This document shows, in pieces, positions 1-9,777 of a stretch of 64,000 nucleotides of DNA. Every line of letters begins with the position of its first letter. Positions within the stretch are counted from its first letter, which is position 1. Made by a program: the position numbers and the translations under genes. The stretch is from Streptomyces sp. Q6 (GTDB lineage: Bacteria > Actinomycetota > Actinomycetes > Streptomycetales > Streptomycetaceae). Under the pieces are notes generated by a model, which worked only from the letters and a program-made list of their open reading frames with translations, ran no database searches and had not been told where the DNA came from. Location of the stretch: positions 5,084,001 to 5,148,000 of the forward strand of contig NZ_CP146022.1 in NCBI RefSeq assembly GCF_036967205.1, in the 5' to 3' direction.

Positions 1-598
1 CGACCCGGTCTCCCCGTCCGCCGTCACCGCCCTCGTCGCCTCCCGCGAACTCGCGAAGAACGGCGGCAAGGGCACGATCATCCACAACCTGATCACCTCC
101 TGGTCGGTCCCCGAGGTCGTGAAGGAGAACGGCGGCACGCCCGTGCGCACGCGCGTGGGCCACTCCTTCATCAAGCAGGAGATGGCCACCACCGGCGCGA
201 TCTTCGGCGGCGAGCACTCCGCGCACTACTACTTCAAGGACTTCTGGAACGCGGACACGGGCATGCTCGCCGCGCTGCACGTCCTCGCCGCCCTGGGAGG
301 CCAGGACGGACCGCTCTCCGCCCTCGTCTCCTCGTACGACCGCTACACGGGCTCCGGCGAGATCAACTCCACGGTCGCCGACCAGACCGACCGCCTCACC
401 GCGATCAAGGCCGCGTACGGCACCCGCGACGGCATCACCCTGGACGAGCTCGACGGCCTGACGGTCACCGCGGCCGACTGGTGGTTCAACGTCCGCCCGT
501 CGAACACGGAGCCGCTGCTGCGTCTGAACGCCGAGGCGCGAGACGCGGCGACCATGCAGAAGACGCGGGACGAGGTCCTCGCGATCATCAGAGCCTGA
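1..598 (+). CDS. manB: Phosphomannomutase/phosphoglucomutase, C-terminal part (gene starts before the window)
   Basis: This is the last 198 or so codons of an alpha-D-phosphohexomutase, which interconverts hexose-1-phosphate and hexose-6-phosphate and here probably supplies mannose-1-phosphate for GDP-mannose. The open frame runs in from base 2 to the TGA at 596-598. Visible family signatures are the sugar-specificity loop GGEHSAHYYF (about bases 209-238) and the phosphate-binding loop NVRPSNTEPLLRLN near the C-terminus. The N-terminal phosphoserine loop and the metal loop lie outside the window. The downstream SIS-domain gene and manA share the mannose-phosphate theme and the orientation, so this is probably the head of a loose mannose-metabolism operon. 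ManB versus a general phosphoglucomutase cannot be settled from sequence alone; the neighbours favour ManB. Confidence 0.92.
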   Translation, partial: DPVSPSAVTALVASRELAKNGGKGTIIHNLITSWSVPEVVKENGGTPVRTRVGHSFIKQEMATTGAIFGGEHSAHYYFKDFWNADTGMLAALHVLAALGGQDGPLSALVSSYDRYTGSGEINSTVADQTDRLTAIKAAYGTRDGITLDELDGLTVTAADWWFNVRPSNTEPLLRLNAEARDAATMQKTRDEVLAIIRA

Positions 599-696
599 CG
601 CCCGTGCCGCCCGCCGCCTCCAGGGCCCCGTACGGCCCCCCGGCGGTAGGCTGACCAGGTCACCCCCAGACACCCACAGCCCCGAAGGGAACCCCC

Positions 697-867
697 ATGC
701 CGCTCGAAGCCGGCCTCCTGGAGATCCTCGCCTGCCCGGCCTGCCACGCCCCCCTCAAGGAGGCCGACGCCGAGCTGATCTGCACCGGCAAGGACTGCGG
801 CCTGGCCTATCCGGTCCGCGACGGCATCCCCGTCCTCCTCGTCGACGAGGCCCGCCGCCCCGCGTAA
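697..867 (+). CDS. Trm112-family small zinc-ribbon-like protein (56 aa)
   Basis: A 56-residue protein that starts [20 protein letters not shown] and ends with a hydrophobic [14 protein letters not shown] tail, the classic layout of Trm112/UPF0434 proteins. It carries a CPAC pair near residue 13 and a further Cys pair (C..KDC) near residue 30-36, a probable zinc site, although the spacing of the second pair is loose. Trm112 proteins act as partners that stabilise methyltransferases; the bacterial substrate is not known here. The start is set by GAAGGGA six bases before the ATG. It lies 98 bp after manB and 33 bp before the SIS gene in the same direction, so it is probably co-transcribed. Confidence 0.85.
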   Translation: MPLEAGLLEILACPACHAPLKEADAELICTGKDCGLAYPVRDGIPVLLVDEARRPA

Positions 868-900
868 CCGCCGCTCCCCGCAAGCAGGAGGCCGTACGCC

Positions 901-2028
901 ATGTTCGACGAATCGCTCCTGGACGACCCGGAGGCGCTGACCAGAGCCGACCGTCGGGGCCTGCTGCGCGGGGCCGCCGAAGCGGGCGCCCGCGTCCGCA
1001 CGGCCGCCCGGCACGCGGCGGAGGCCGGCATCGCCGAGCTGAAGCCCGACGGCCGCCCGCGCGCCGTCATGATCGCGGGCCCCGGCATGGCGGCCGTCGG
1101 CGTCGCCGACTTCATCGACCGCCTCGCCGGGGCGTCCTGCCCGGTCGTCCGGCTGCGCCCCACCGGTGTCGCCCCCGCGTCCGGCGCCCTGCGCTGGGAC
1201 CTGCCCGGCTGGGCGGGCCCGGTCGACCTGCTCCTGATCGCCACCCCCGACGGCTCCGAGCCGAGCCTCTCGCTCCTGGTCGAGCAGGCCTACCGGCGCA
1301 GCGTCACGGTCGTCGCCGTGTGCCCGACCGGCGCCCCGCTGACCGAGTCCGTCGCCGGCGCCCACGGCCTCCTCGTCCCGATGGCGACGGCCCCGTACGA
1401 GCAGGACGAACCCGACGCGGCCTCGGCGCCCGGCGCCCTGTGGGCCCTGCTGACCCCGCTGCTCGCGCTCCTCGACCGCACCGGACTGCTGTCCGCGCCG
1501 CCGGAGATCCTGGAGAAGGTCGCCGACCGCCTCGACCGCACCGCCGAGCGCTGCGGCCCCGCCATCGCCACGTACAGCAACCCGGCGAAGACGCTCGCCT
1601 CCGAGCTCGCCGAGGCGCTCCCGCTGATCTGGACCGAGGGCGCGGCCGCGGGCCCCGCGGGCCGCCGGTTCGCCGACGCCATCGCCGAGCTGGCCGGCCG
1701 CCCCGCGCTCGCCGCCGACCTGCCCGAGGCGATGCCCGCCCACGGCGCGCTCCTCGTCGGCGACCTCGCCGCGGGCGCCGACCTCGACAGCTTCTTCCGC
1801 GACCGCGTCGAAGAGGTCCAGGCGCTGCGCGCCCGCGTCGTCCTGCTCCGCGACCGGCCGACCGGCGGTCTCTCCGCCGCCCCCGCCGCCCGCGAGCTCG
1901 CCCTTTCGCACGACACCGCGATCAGCGAGCTGGAGCCGGAGGAGGGCAGCGACCTGGAGACCCTCGCGGAGCTGATCGCCGTCACGGATTTCGCCGCCGT
2001 TTACCTGGGCCTCGCCTCCAGAGCGTGA
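901..2028 (+). CDS. SIS-domain protein (phosphosugar isomerase-like, 375 aa)
   Basis: A 375-residue cytoplasmic protein related to the bifunctional phosphoglucose/phosphomannose isomerase group. A Rossmann-like first half carries the glycine-rich segment MIAGPGMAAVGVADF (about residues 56-70) and LLLIATPDGSEPSL (about 116-129); the C-terminal half has a second isomerase-like lobe. The usual SIS sugar-binding Ser/Thr-rich loops are degenerate (VIAVCPTGAPLTE and similar), so catalytic activity is not assured. Position directly before manA (43 bp gap) and after manB and the Trm112 gene links it to mannose-6-phosphate metabolism. The ATG is preceded by AGCAGGAGG. It could be a true phosphomannose isomerase or a regulatory, sugar-sensing relative. 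Confidence 0.8.
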   Translation: MFDESLLDDPEALTRADRRGLLRGAAEAGARVRTAARHAAEAGIAELKPDGRPRAVMIAGPGMAAVGVADFIDRLAGASCPVVRLRPTGVAPASGALRWDLPGWAGPVDLLLIATPDGSEPSLSLLVEQAYRRSVTVVAVCPTGAPLTESVAGAHGLLVPMATAPYEQDEPDAASAPGALWALLTPLLALLDRTGLLSAPPEILEKVADRLDRTAERCGPAIATYSNPAKTLASELAEALPLIWTEGAAAGPAGRRFADAIAELAGRPALAADLPEAMPAHGALLVGDLAAGADLDSFFRDRVEEVQALRARVVLLRDRPTGGLSAAPAARELALSHDTAISELEPEEGSDLETLAELIAVTDFAAVYLGLASRA

Positions 2029-2071
2029 TCTGGACCCCCGCCGCCCACCGCAGCACGGAGTAGAAGACGTC

Positions 2072-3223
2072 ATGGACCGCCTCACCAACACCGTCCGCCC
2101 CTACGCCTGGGGTTCCGCCACCGCGATCCCGCAGCTCCTCGGCACCGAGCCGACCGGCGAACCCCAGGCCGAGATGTGGATGGGCGCGCACCCCGGCGCC
2201 CCCTCACGGACCGCGCGCGGCCCGCTGAGCGAGGTCATCGACGCGAACCCGGCCGCCGAGCTCGGTCCCCGGGCCGTGGAGAAGTTCGGCCCCCGCCTGC
2301 CCTTCCTCCTCAAGCTGCTCGCCGCCGGCGCACCCCTCTCCCTCCAGGTGCACCCGAATCTCCAGCAGGCGAAGGAGGGCTTCGCGGCCGAGGAGGCGAA
2401 GGGCGTACCGATCACCGCGTCCGACCGCAACTACAAGGACGCCAACCACAAGCCCGAGCTGATCTGCGCGCTCACCCCGTTCGACGGGCTGTGCGGCTTC
2501 CGCGCGCCCGAGGACGCGGCGAAGCTCCTCGACGGCCTCGGCGTCGACAGCCTCAAGCCGTACGTGGACCTGCTGCGCGCCCACCCCGAGGAGGCCGCGC
2601 TGCGCGAGGTCCTCACCGCCGTACTGAGCGCCGACCGCGACGAGATGGCCCGGACCGTCACCGACGCCACGGCCGCGGCCCAGCGCCTCGGCGGCGCCTA
2701 CGAGCCGTACGCGGGCATCGCCCACCACTACCCCGGCGACCCGGGTGTCATCGCGGCGATGCTCCTCAACCACGTCCGGCTGCTGCCCGGCGAGGCCCTG
2801 TTCCTCGGCGCCGGTGTCCCGCACGCGTACCTGGACGGCCTCGGCGTCGAGATCATGGCCAACTCCGACAACGTCCTGCGCTGCGGCCTGACCCCCAAGC
2901 ACGTCGACGTCCCCGAACTGCTGCGCGTCGTCCGCTTCGAGGCGACCGACCCCGGCGTGCTCCGCCCGGAGGCCTCGCCCGACGGCGAAGAGGTCTACGA
3001 CACCCCCATCGACGAGTTCCGCCTCTCGCGCTTCGTCCTGCCCGAGGGCGGCGCCGCCCACGATCTGACGGCCGCGACCCCGCAGATCCTGCTCTGCACG
3101 GCGGGCACGGTCCAGGCGGGCGACCTGACGCTCGCACCCGGCGAGTCGGTCTTCGTTCCGGCGGGAGAAAAGACCGAAGTGTCCGGGGACGGCACGATTT
3201 TCCGTGCGACGGTCGTGGCCTGA
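2072..3223 (+). CDS. manA: Mannose-6-phosphate isomerase, class I
   Basis: A zinc-dependent enzyme that interconverts fructose-6-phosphate and mannose-6-phosphate in the cytoplasm, feeding GDP-mannose and glycan synthesis. The 383-residue length is normal. Zinc-ligand signatures are visible in order: LSLQVHPN (about residues 90-97), NHKPELICAL (about 126-135) and GVPHAYLDG (about 249-257), with the cupin-like C-terminal domain following. The N-terminal RLTNTVRPYAWGS is typical for the family. It completes a manB - Trm112 - SIS - manA cluster on the plus strand. The product probably supports the polyprenol-phosphate-mannose pathway gene at 47.6 kb. Confidence 0.95.
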   Translation: MDRLTNTVRPYAWGSATAIPQLLGTEPTGEPQAEMWMGAHPGAPSRTARGPLSEVIDANPAAELGPRAVEKFGPRLPFLLKLLAAGAPLSLQVHPNLQQAKEGFAAEEAKGVPITASDRNYKDANHKPELICALTPFDGLCGFRAPEDAAKLLDGLGVDSLKPYVDLLRAHPEEAALREVLTAVLSADRDEMARTVTDATAAAQRLGGAYEPYAGIAHHYPGDPGVIAAMLLNHVRLLPGEALFLGAGVPHAYLDGLGVEIMANSDNVLRCGLTPKHVDVPELLRVVRFEATDPGVLRPEASPDGEEVYDTPIDEFRLSRFVLPEGGAAHDLTAATPQILLCTAGTVQAGDLTLAPGESVFVPAGEKTEVSGDGTIFRATVVA

Positions 3224-3236
3224 GCGGACGGTGCGG

Positions 3237-3286
3237 CGTCCCGTGCTGCAACAATGACCCACCGCTGCACGGGACGTACGACGTAC
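3237..3286 (+). terminator. Stem-loop between manA and the CDF transporter
   Basis: CGTCCCGTGC at 3237-3246 pairs perfectly with GCACGGGACG at 3277-3286 across a 30-base loop. It starts 14 bases after the manA stop. There is no T-run after it, so it may be a factor-dependent terminator or a simple RNA fold before the transporter gene. The unusual loop length lowers confidence. Confidence 0.4.
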
Positions 3287-3306
3287 GAAGGGACACCGGG
3301 AACAAC

Positions 3307-4284
3307 ATGAGTGCTTCAGGCGGAGCAAAGGCGATCGTTGCGGCGCTCGCCGCCAACCTCGCCATCGCGGTATCGAAGTTCGTGGCGTTCCTCTTCAGCG
3401 GCTCCTCGTCGATGCTCGCCGAGGCCGTCCACTCGCTCGCCGACTCGGGGAACCAGTTCCTCCTCCTGGTCGGCGGCAAGAAGGCCCAGCGCGAGGCGAC
3501 GCCGCAACACCCCTTCGGCTACGGCCGCGAGCGCTACATCTACGCCTTCCTCGTCTCCATCGTCCTCTTCTCCGTCGGCGGCATGTTCGCCGTCTACGAG
3601 GGCTACGAGAAGATCAGGCACCCGCACGACCTGGAGCACTGGTACTGGCCGGTCGGCGTCCTCGTCTTCGCGATCATCGCCGAGGGCTTCTCCTTCCGTA
3701 CGGCCATAAAGGAGTCGAACGCGCTGCGCGGGAAGCTCAGTTGGGGCCAGTTCATCAAGCGCGCCAAGGCGCCCGAGCTGCCCGTCGTGCTCCTTGAGGA
3801 CTTCGGCGCACTCATCGGTCTGGTCCTCGCGCTCTTCGGCGTCGGCCTGACCCTCGCCACCGGCGACGCGGTCTGGGACGGCATCGGCACGCTCTGCATC
3901 GGCATCCTGCTGATCGCCATCGCGATCGTCCTCGCGCTGGAGACGAAGTCCCTGCTGCTCGGCGAGGCCGCGGGCCTGGACGAGGTGAAGAAGATCGAGG
4001 AGGCGGTCGTCGACGGCGACACCGTCACCGGCCTGATCCACATGCGCACGCTGCACCTCGGCCCCGAGGAACTCCTCGTCGCCGCGAAGATCGCCGTCCA
4101 GCACGACGACACCGCCGCCGAGGTCGCCCGCGCCATCAACGAGGCGGAGGCCCGCATCCGCGCCGCCGTCCCGATCGCCCGCGTCATCTACCTGGAGCCG
4201 GACATCTTCAGCGACACGGAGGCCGCGAAGGGCCCGGACCCGAAGGCGACCCCCGGCGGCCCGACACCGACCGCGGAGCACTGA
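3307..4284 (+). CDS. Cation diffusion facilitator (CDF) family transporter
   Basis: A 325-residue inner-membrane antiporter-type protein expected to export divalent metals (Zn, Fe, Mn, Co) in exchange for protons. About six membrane segments are visible: near residues 7-30, 36-58, 78-100, 115-135, 162-185 and 193-215. The metal-site patterns HSLADSGNQ in TM2 and LLEDFGALIG in TM5 match the CDF zinc-site layout (H/D and E/D rather than the strict HxxxD). A cytoplasmic C-terminal domain with EEAVVDGDTVTGL follows. The ATG at 3307 is chosen because a plausible GAAGGGACACC precedes it and the family N-terminus fits; the metal cannot be assigned. Confidence 0.9.
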   Translation: MSASGGAKAIVAALAANLAIAVSKFVAFLFSGSSSMLAEAVHSLADSGNQFLLLVGGKKAQREATPQHPFGYGRERYIYAFLVSIVLFSVGGMFAVYEGYEKIRHPHDLEHWYWPVGVLVFAIIAEGFSFRTAIKESNALRGKLSWGQFIKRAKAPELPVVLLEDFGALIGLVLALFGVGLTLATGDAVWDGIGTLCIGILLIAIAIVLALETKSLLLGEAAGLDEVKKIEEAVVDGDTVTGLIHMRTLHLGPEELLVAAKIAVQHDDTAAEVARAINEAEARIRAAVPIARVIYLEPDIFSDTEAAKGPDPKATPGGPTPTAEH

Positions 4285-4290
4285 GCACGC

Positions 4291-4353
4291 GCGTACGGAT
4301 ACGGGGAGGGGGCGGGGAGATCATCTCCCTGCCCCCTCCCCGTATCCGTACGC
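4291..4353. terminator. Long bidirectional terminator hairpin
   Basis: The 30-base arm at 4291-4320 (GCGTACGGATACGGGG then AGGGGGCGGGGAGA) is mirrored by 4324-4353 with a single G-T mismatch and a 3-base loop. It sits exactly between the converging CDF transporter and signal-peptidase-like genes, so it probably stops transcription from both sides. Confidence 0.9.
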
Positions 4354-4370
4354 GTCGCATCGCGATCACG

Positions 4371-5033
4371 TCACTGGGGGATCGCCCATCCGGCCATCCG
4401 CAGGTGGGCGGCCCGCCGCCGTTCCGTGGCCGCCGCGATCCCGCACCCGAGCCCGGTGAGCGCCACCCCGAGCCCGGCGAGGCCCCCGACCGCGACCGCC
4501 ACCGGCCGCGCGACCCCGTCCACCACCCGCCCGTCCACGGCATCGAACGGCACCGAGCCACCGTGATCGTCCGCGAAGTACCGGTTGTCGTTCGAGTTCG
4601 CCCGGTGGTCGCCCATCAGGAACAGCCGCCCCCGCGGAACCCGCACGTCGTACGGGGGCCCGCCGTTCGCCACGCCGTCCTTCACGTACGGCTCCGCCAG
4701 AGCCCTCCCGTTCACGAGGGTGGGCCCGGACGCCCCGCCCTCGTGCGCGACCCGCTCCCCACCGAGCCCGACGACGCGCTGCACCACGGGCTGCCCCCGA
4801 TACCGGCCGGGCAGCGAGTAGAGCACCACGTCACCGCGGCGCACCTCGTCCCCGTCCACCCGCTCGATGAACACCCGGTCGCCGATCGCGTACGTGGGCG
4901 TCATACCGGAGCTCGACACGGTGACGCTGCGATACGTCGACCCCAGCCACACCACCGACCCGAGCAGCCCCACCAGACCCAGCGGCCCCAGCACCCAGGC
5001 CGCCCAGCCCAGCCGACGCGCTCTGCCACCCAT
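4371..5033 (-). CDS. Signal peptidase I-like S26 protein with both catalytic residues replaced
   Basis: A 220-residue membrane protein with the fold markers of type I signal peptidase: an N-terminal TM (about residues 10-30), box B SSSGMTPTYAIGDRV (40-54), box C/D PVVQRVVGLGGERV (82-95), box E FLMGDHRANSNDNR (138-151) and a C-terminal TM (about 175-200). In active enzymes the nucleophile Ser lies just before the Met of box B and the general base Lys just before Arg in box D. Here these are Gly43 and Gln85, read clearly from the DNA. It should therefore not cleave by the Ser/Lys mechanism, unless Ser41 or Ser42 substitutes. The ATG at 5033 is preferred to a GTG 18 bases upstream because GGAGGGG precedes it. 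It diverges from ahcY. Confidence 0.85.
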   Translation of the reverse strand: MGGRARRLGWAAWVLGPLGLVGLLGSVVWLGSTYRSVTVSSSGMTPTYAIGDRVFIERVDGDEVRRGDVVLYSLPGRYRGQPVVQRVVGLGGERVAHEGGASGPTLVNGRALAEPYVKDGVANGGPPYDVRVPRGRLFLMGDHRANSNDNRYFADDHGGSVPFDAVDGRVVDGVARPVAVAVGGLAGLGVALTGLGCGIAAATERRRAAHLRMAGWAIPQ

Positions 5034-5383
5034 GCCGTCCCCTCCCCACACCGCTCACGGACGGAACGGCGCGGAGAGGAGGCTAGCGACCCCGCCCCAC
5101 CGCACCTCGGCCAGGACCGCCCCTCGGCAGCGGACGGGGTGGGTCCGACTGGGCCGATCGGTGTAGATTCGTAACGAGCCAGACGTCGCTGCTGATGGCG
5201 GTCGGGCGGCCCGCACGACGGGTCGTCCGAGGGAGAGAGGGCCTCCGACGGACTGCGCTGCGAGTATCGGAGGACACCTGTGTCCGAAGACGCCCGCAGA
5301 CCAGCCATGCGCGTTCCGGATCAGGGAACGCGCTCTTCAGCCCACCTCGACCGACTGCAACTGCACCGAGGAGCAGCTCACTT
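5034..5383 (+). other. Divergent intergenic region and ahcY leader
   Basis: This 350-base stretch separates the signal-peptidase-like gene from ahcY. A possible -10 (TAGATT, 5164-5169) would give a leader of roughly 200 bases for ahcY, but I see no good -35 at the right distance. The leader is GC-rich with several weak self-complementary runs (for example around 5195-5235). The ahcY ribosome binding site is GAGGAGC at 5369-5375. No protein gene is supported. Confidence 0.4.
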
Positions 5384-6847
<1,464 letters not shown>

Positions 6848-6905
6848 GCACCACGCTCACCGCACCGCAGCACCACCTCGCGCCGGCCTCACCCGCCGGC
6901 GGACA

Positions 6906-6942
6906 GGACAGGCCCCCGCACCCCCGTGCCGGGGGCCTGTCC
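6906..6942 (+). terminator. Terminator hairpin downstream of ahcY
   Basis: GGACAGGCCCCC (6906-6917) pairs perfectly with GGGGGCCTGTCC (6931-6942); the loop contains an extra GCAC/GTGC pair that lengthens the stem. It starts 58 bases after the ahcY stop. No T-run follows, as is common in streptomycetes. Confidence 0.75.
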
Positions 6943-7067
6943 CGTACCGGGTCGCACCGCTGGCTACGGTGGACACGTCCTTCGACGCCCGTCCGCCCCG
7001 CACACGGTCACGTGCCCGCGCCCGGTGGCGGCCGTCATCAGGCCCGACAGAGGACTCCACGAACCCC

Positions 7068-7682
7068 ATGCCCCGCGGCCGATATTCGCTCCACGATCCG
7101 CACGATCACACCCCCCTCGGTGAAGAACACTTCCACTGCGCCCCCGGCCCCTCGGGCTGGCGCTACGTAGCCCAACGGATCACCCCCTCAGGCGACCACG
7201 CCGGTTCGATCGACCTGGCTGTCGACGAACTCGGCCGCCCCATCCGCCTCGAACTGAACGCCGCGAGCTGGCAGGTCAGAGGCGCCGCCCTCGACGGCGT
7301 CACGTGGGTGCGCACCGACCCCACCGGCGCCCACGCGACCGAAGGAAACGCCCCCGCGCACGCGTTCACCGGCACGTCCCCCGCGTTCCTCATCGCCACC
7401 ACGCGTCTGCTGAACCTCACCCCCGCTTCCCCCTCGACCCGTGTCCGCCTCGTCGCCCTCACGGATCCCGTCCTGGCACCCCGCACCCTGGACCAGTCCT
7501 GGACCTTGCTGAAAAGCGAAGCACACGCCACTGACAACGGACCCCTGACCGTGGACGAATACCAGGTCACAGCCCTGGACACCGGGGAGCAGCACACCGT
7601 CCACATCACCGGCGACGTGGTCCTGGCGGCCCCCGGCATCGAGCTGGAGCACCTCGAGACCCCGCCGTCGACGTTCACCTGA
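7068..7682 (+). CDS. Conserved hypothetical protein (204 aa)
   Basis: I do not recognise a named family. The protein starts MPRGRYSLHDPHDHTPLGEE and is soluble, with no signal peptide or membrane segment. The middle (about residues 30-140) is rich in beta-strand-like alternation (IDLAVDELGRPIRLELNA, GTSPAFLIATTRLL), and the C-terminal third ends with a strand-rich YQVTALDTGEQHTVHI stretch, suggesting a beta-sandwich or barrel. The ATG at 7068 is chosen because the upstream in-frame extension is arginine-rich and looks non-coding. It stands alone, 25 bp from the converging RDD gene. Function is unknown. Confidence 0.7.
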   Translation: MPRGRYSLHDPHDHTPLGEEHFHCAPGPSGWRYVAQRITPSGDHAGSIDLAVDELGRPIRLELNAASWQVRGAALDGVTWVRTDPTGAHATEGNAPAHAFTGTSPAFLIATTRLLNLTPASPSTRVRLVALTDPVLAPRTLDQSWTLLKSEAHATDNGPLTVDEYQVTALDTGEQHTVHITGDVVLAAPGIELEHLETPPSTFT

Positions 7683-7707
7683 CGCCCCGGCCGCCCTCGC
7701 CGCGGTG

Positions 7708-8664
7708 TCAGGCGGGCGGTACGAATCCGGTGCCCGACGCCCCGGACGACCCTGCCGACTCAGGCCCCTCGGGCCGCGGCGCGGCGGCGGGCGCCGGCGG
7801 CGCGTACGTGGGGAAAGGCTGCGGAGCAGCAGGCGACGGAGGACCGTACGCCCCAGGGCCCGGAGCAGGCGGAGCAACCGCCGGGGGCACCGGCGAAGCA
7901 GAGGCGCCGTAACCTCCGGCCCCGAAGGCTCGCTGCGCCTCACGCGACTGCCGCTCATGCATCACGGCGGCGAGGAAGGCGGCGGGCGGCACGTCCGTCG
8001 GAGCGGGGGCGCCGGTGTGCGCCGCGAGATCCGTCGCGAGCCGGGCGGCCATCCCCCATCCCACCTGCGGATCCAACTGCCCCATCCGCGTGAGGTACTG
8101 CCGCACCGCGAGCCAGAGCCCTTCCGGCACGGCGGACAGATCCAGCTCCGCGAACCGCCCGACCAGCCAGGGCGGCGGAGGCGGCACGAACGCGGTCTGC
8201 CCGGTCGGCACGCGCTCCCGCACGACGAGAGTCCCGGCGAACACGTCACCGACCCGCCGCCCCCGCGCGGACACCAAAGAGGCGATGCAGGCCACGATCC
8301 CGAACGTCATCAGGATCTCCACGACGCCGACGGCCCCCCGCACGAGAGCGTGCCGGAACCGGATCGGCCCGCCGTCGTCCCGCACGACCCGCAGCCCGCA
8401 CGCGAGTTTCCCCAGCGACCGCCCATGGCTGAGCGTCTCCACGGCGATCGGGATCCCGACGAGCACCAGCAGGAACGTCGCCACGGCGAGCGCGGCCGCG
8501 GCGGCGTCGTCCAACGACGAGGTCGCCGCGACGATCCCCATCGTCACGACGATGTACACGACGAACGCCACCACCAGGTCGATCAGCACCGCGAGTGCCC
8601 GACTCGGCAACTTCGCCGGCCGCAACTCGAGGGCGACCGCCTCTCCCGTCACCAGCTCACTCAC
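7708..8664 (-). CDS. RDD-family membrane protein
   Basis: A 318-residue RDD protein with three membrane segments (about residues 24-46, 60-82, 115-138). The family's charged pattern is present: LPSRALAVLIDL at the first TM start, the GRSLGKLACGLRVVRDDGGP loop, and RRVGDVFAGTLVVRE after the third TM. The last 75 or so residues are a Pro/Ala/Gly-rich cytoplasmic tail without predicted fold. Some RDD proteins act as Na+(Li+, K+)/H+ antiporters or membrane accessories, but the role here is unproven. The start is a GTG (VSELVTGEAVAL) because the longer frame upstream shows no family sequence. It is divergent from the SpoIIM-like gene 105 bp away; such RDD/SpoIIM pairs commonly adjoin MoxR/DUF58 clusters. 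Confidence 0.88.
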   Translation of the reverse strand: MSELVTGEAVALELRPAKLPSRALAVLIDLVVAFVVYIVVTMGIVAATSSLDDAAAAALAVATFLLVLVGIPIAVETLSHGRSLGKLACGLRVVRDDGGPIRFRHALVRGAVGVVEILMTFGIVACIASLVSARGRRVGDVFAGTLVVRERVPTGQTAFVPPPPPWLVGRFAELDLSAVPEGLWLAVRQYLTRMGQLDPQVGWGMAARLATDLAAHTGAPAPTDVPPAAFLAAVMHERQSREAQRAFGAGGYGASASPVPPAVAPPAPGPGAYGPPSPAAPQPFPTYAPPAPAAAPRPEGPESAGSSGASGTGFVPPA

Positions 8665-8769
8665 GCCGGCCACCCACCCTTCACTGACCTGCCCTAGGAA
8701 CCGCCAGTCTGCCAAGCTGAAGGCACATCGCGCCGCACAGGTGCCGGAAAGCGAGGAGCAGCAGACCGG

Positions 8770-9777
8770 ATGGACCTCGACGTCTTCGTGTCCGCCCATG
8801 GTGCGGAGTGGGACCGCCTGGACACCCTGCTGCGACGCCGTCGCCGCCTGACCGGCGCGGAAGCGGACGAACTGGTGGCCTTGTACCAGCGCACCGCGAC
8901 CCATCTCTCCCTCGTCCAGTCGAGCGCCCCGGACCCCCGCGTGATCGGCCGCCTGACCCAACTCGTCGCACGCGCGCGCAGCGCGGTCACGGGCACACGC
9001 CGTGCTTCATGGCGCGACGTCACCCGCTTCCTCACCCACGGATTCCCGGCAGCGGTCTACCGGGCACGCCACTGGTGGGTCCCCACAGCACTCATCTCCA
9101 CGGCGATAGCCGCCCTGATCGGCTGGTGGATCGGTACGCATCCAGAGGTGCAGGCCTCCATAGCCGCCCCCGCGGCACTCCGCGAGATGACCCGCCCCGG
9201 CGGCCAGTACGAGACGTACTACTCGAGCCACCCCGCGGCGTCCTTCGCGGCCCAGGTCTGGACGAACAACGCCCAAGCCGCCGCGATGTGCCTGGTCCTC
9301 GGCGTCTTCCTGGGGCTTCCTGTCCTGTGGATCCTGTTCCAGAACATGCTCAACGTAGGTGTGGGCATCGGCCTGATGTCCTCCGCCGGCCGCCTCGACA
9401 CCTTCCTGGGCCTGATCCTCCCGCACGGCCTGCTGGAGCTGACGGCCGTCTTCGTGGCCGCGGGAACCGGCCTGCGCCTGGGCTGGACCGTCATCGACCC
9501 CGGCCCGCGCACCCGCCGGACAGCGCTGGCCGAAGAAGGCCGCGCGGCCCTGGGCATGGCCATCGGCCTGGCCCTGGTCCTCTTCATCTCCGGTGCCATC
9601 GAAGGCTTCGTGACCCCCTCGGGCCTCCCCACCTGGGCCCGCATCGGCATCGGCATCACAGCGGAACTCGCCTTCCTCGCCTACGTCTATGTACTGGGCG
9701 GCCGAGCGGTCCGCGAAGGCGAAACAGGCGACGTCGAAGCAGCCGAACGCAGTGCGGCTCTGCCGACTGCGGCTTGA
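8770..9777 (+). CDS. SpoIIM/DUF95-family stage II sporulation protein M-like membrane protein
   Basis: A 335-residue integral membrane protein. A soluble N-terminal helical part of about 100 residues (DVFVSAHGAEWDRLDTLLRR, RTATHLSLVQ) is followed by roughly five TM segments near residues 108-127, 170-190, 212-237, 258-277 and 290-312. The FQNMLNVGVGIGL and LPHGLLELTAVFVAAGTGLRLG stretches are typical of the SpoIIM family. In Bacillus, SpoIIM is part of the DMP engulfment complex; the actinobacterial relatives are linked mainly to MoxR/DUF58 loci. The ATG at 8770 follows GAGGAGCAGACCGG. The next gene downstream is the rRNA operon, so it is likely its own unit with the divergent RDD gene. Confidence 0.85.
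   Translation: MDLDVFVSAHGAEWDRLDTLLRRRRRLTGAEADELVALYQRTATHLSLVQSSAPDPRVIGRLTQLVARARSAVTGTRRASWRDVTRFLTHGFPAAVYRARHWWVPTALISTAIAALIGWWIGTHPEVQASIAAPAALREMTRPGGQYETYYSSHPAASFAAQVWTNNAQAAAMCLVLGVFLGLPVLWILFQNMLNVGVGIGLMSSAGRLDTFLGLILPHGLLELTAVFVAAGTGLRLGWTVIDPGPRTRRTALAEEGRAALGMAIGLALVLFISGAIEGFVTPSGLPTWARIGIGITAELAFLAYVYVLGGRAVREGETGDVEAAERSAALPTAA

Noticed and set aside
5195-5383. SAH riboswitch before ahcY
   Set aside because: A CGAGGAGC string exists just before the start, but it is the ribosome binding site and the paired conserved segments of the SAH riboswitch were not found.
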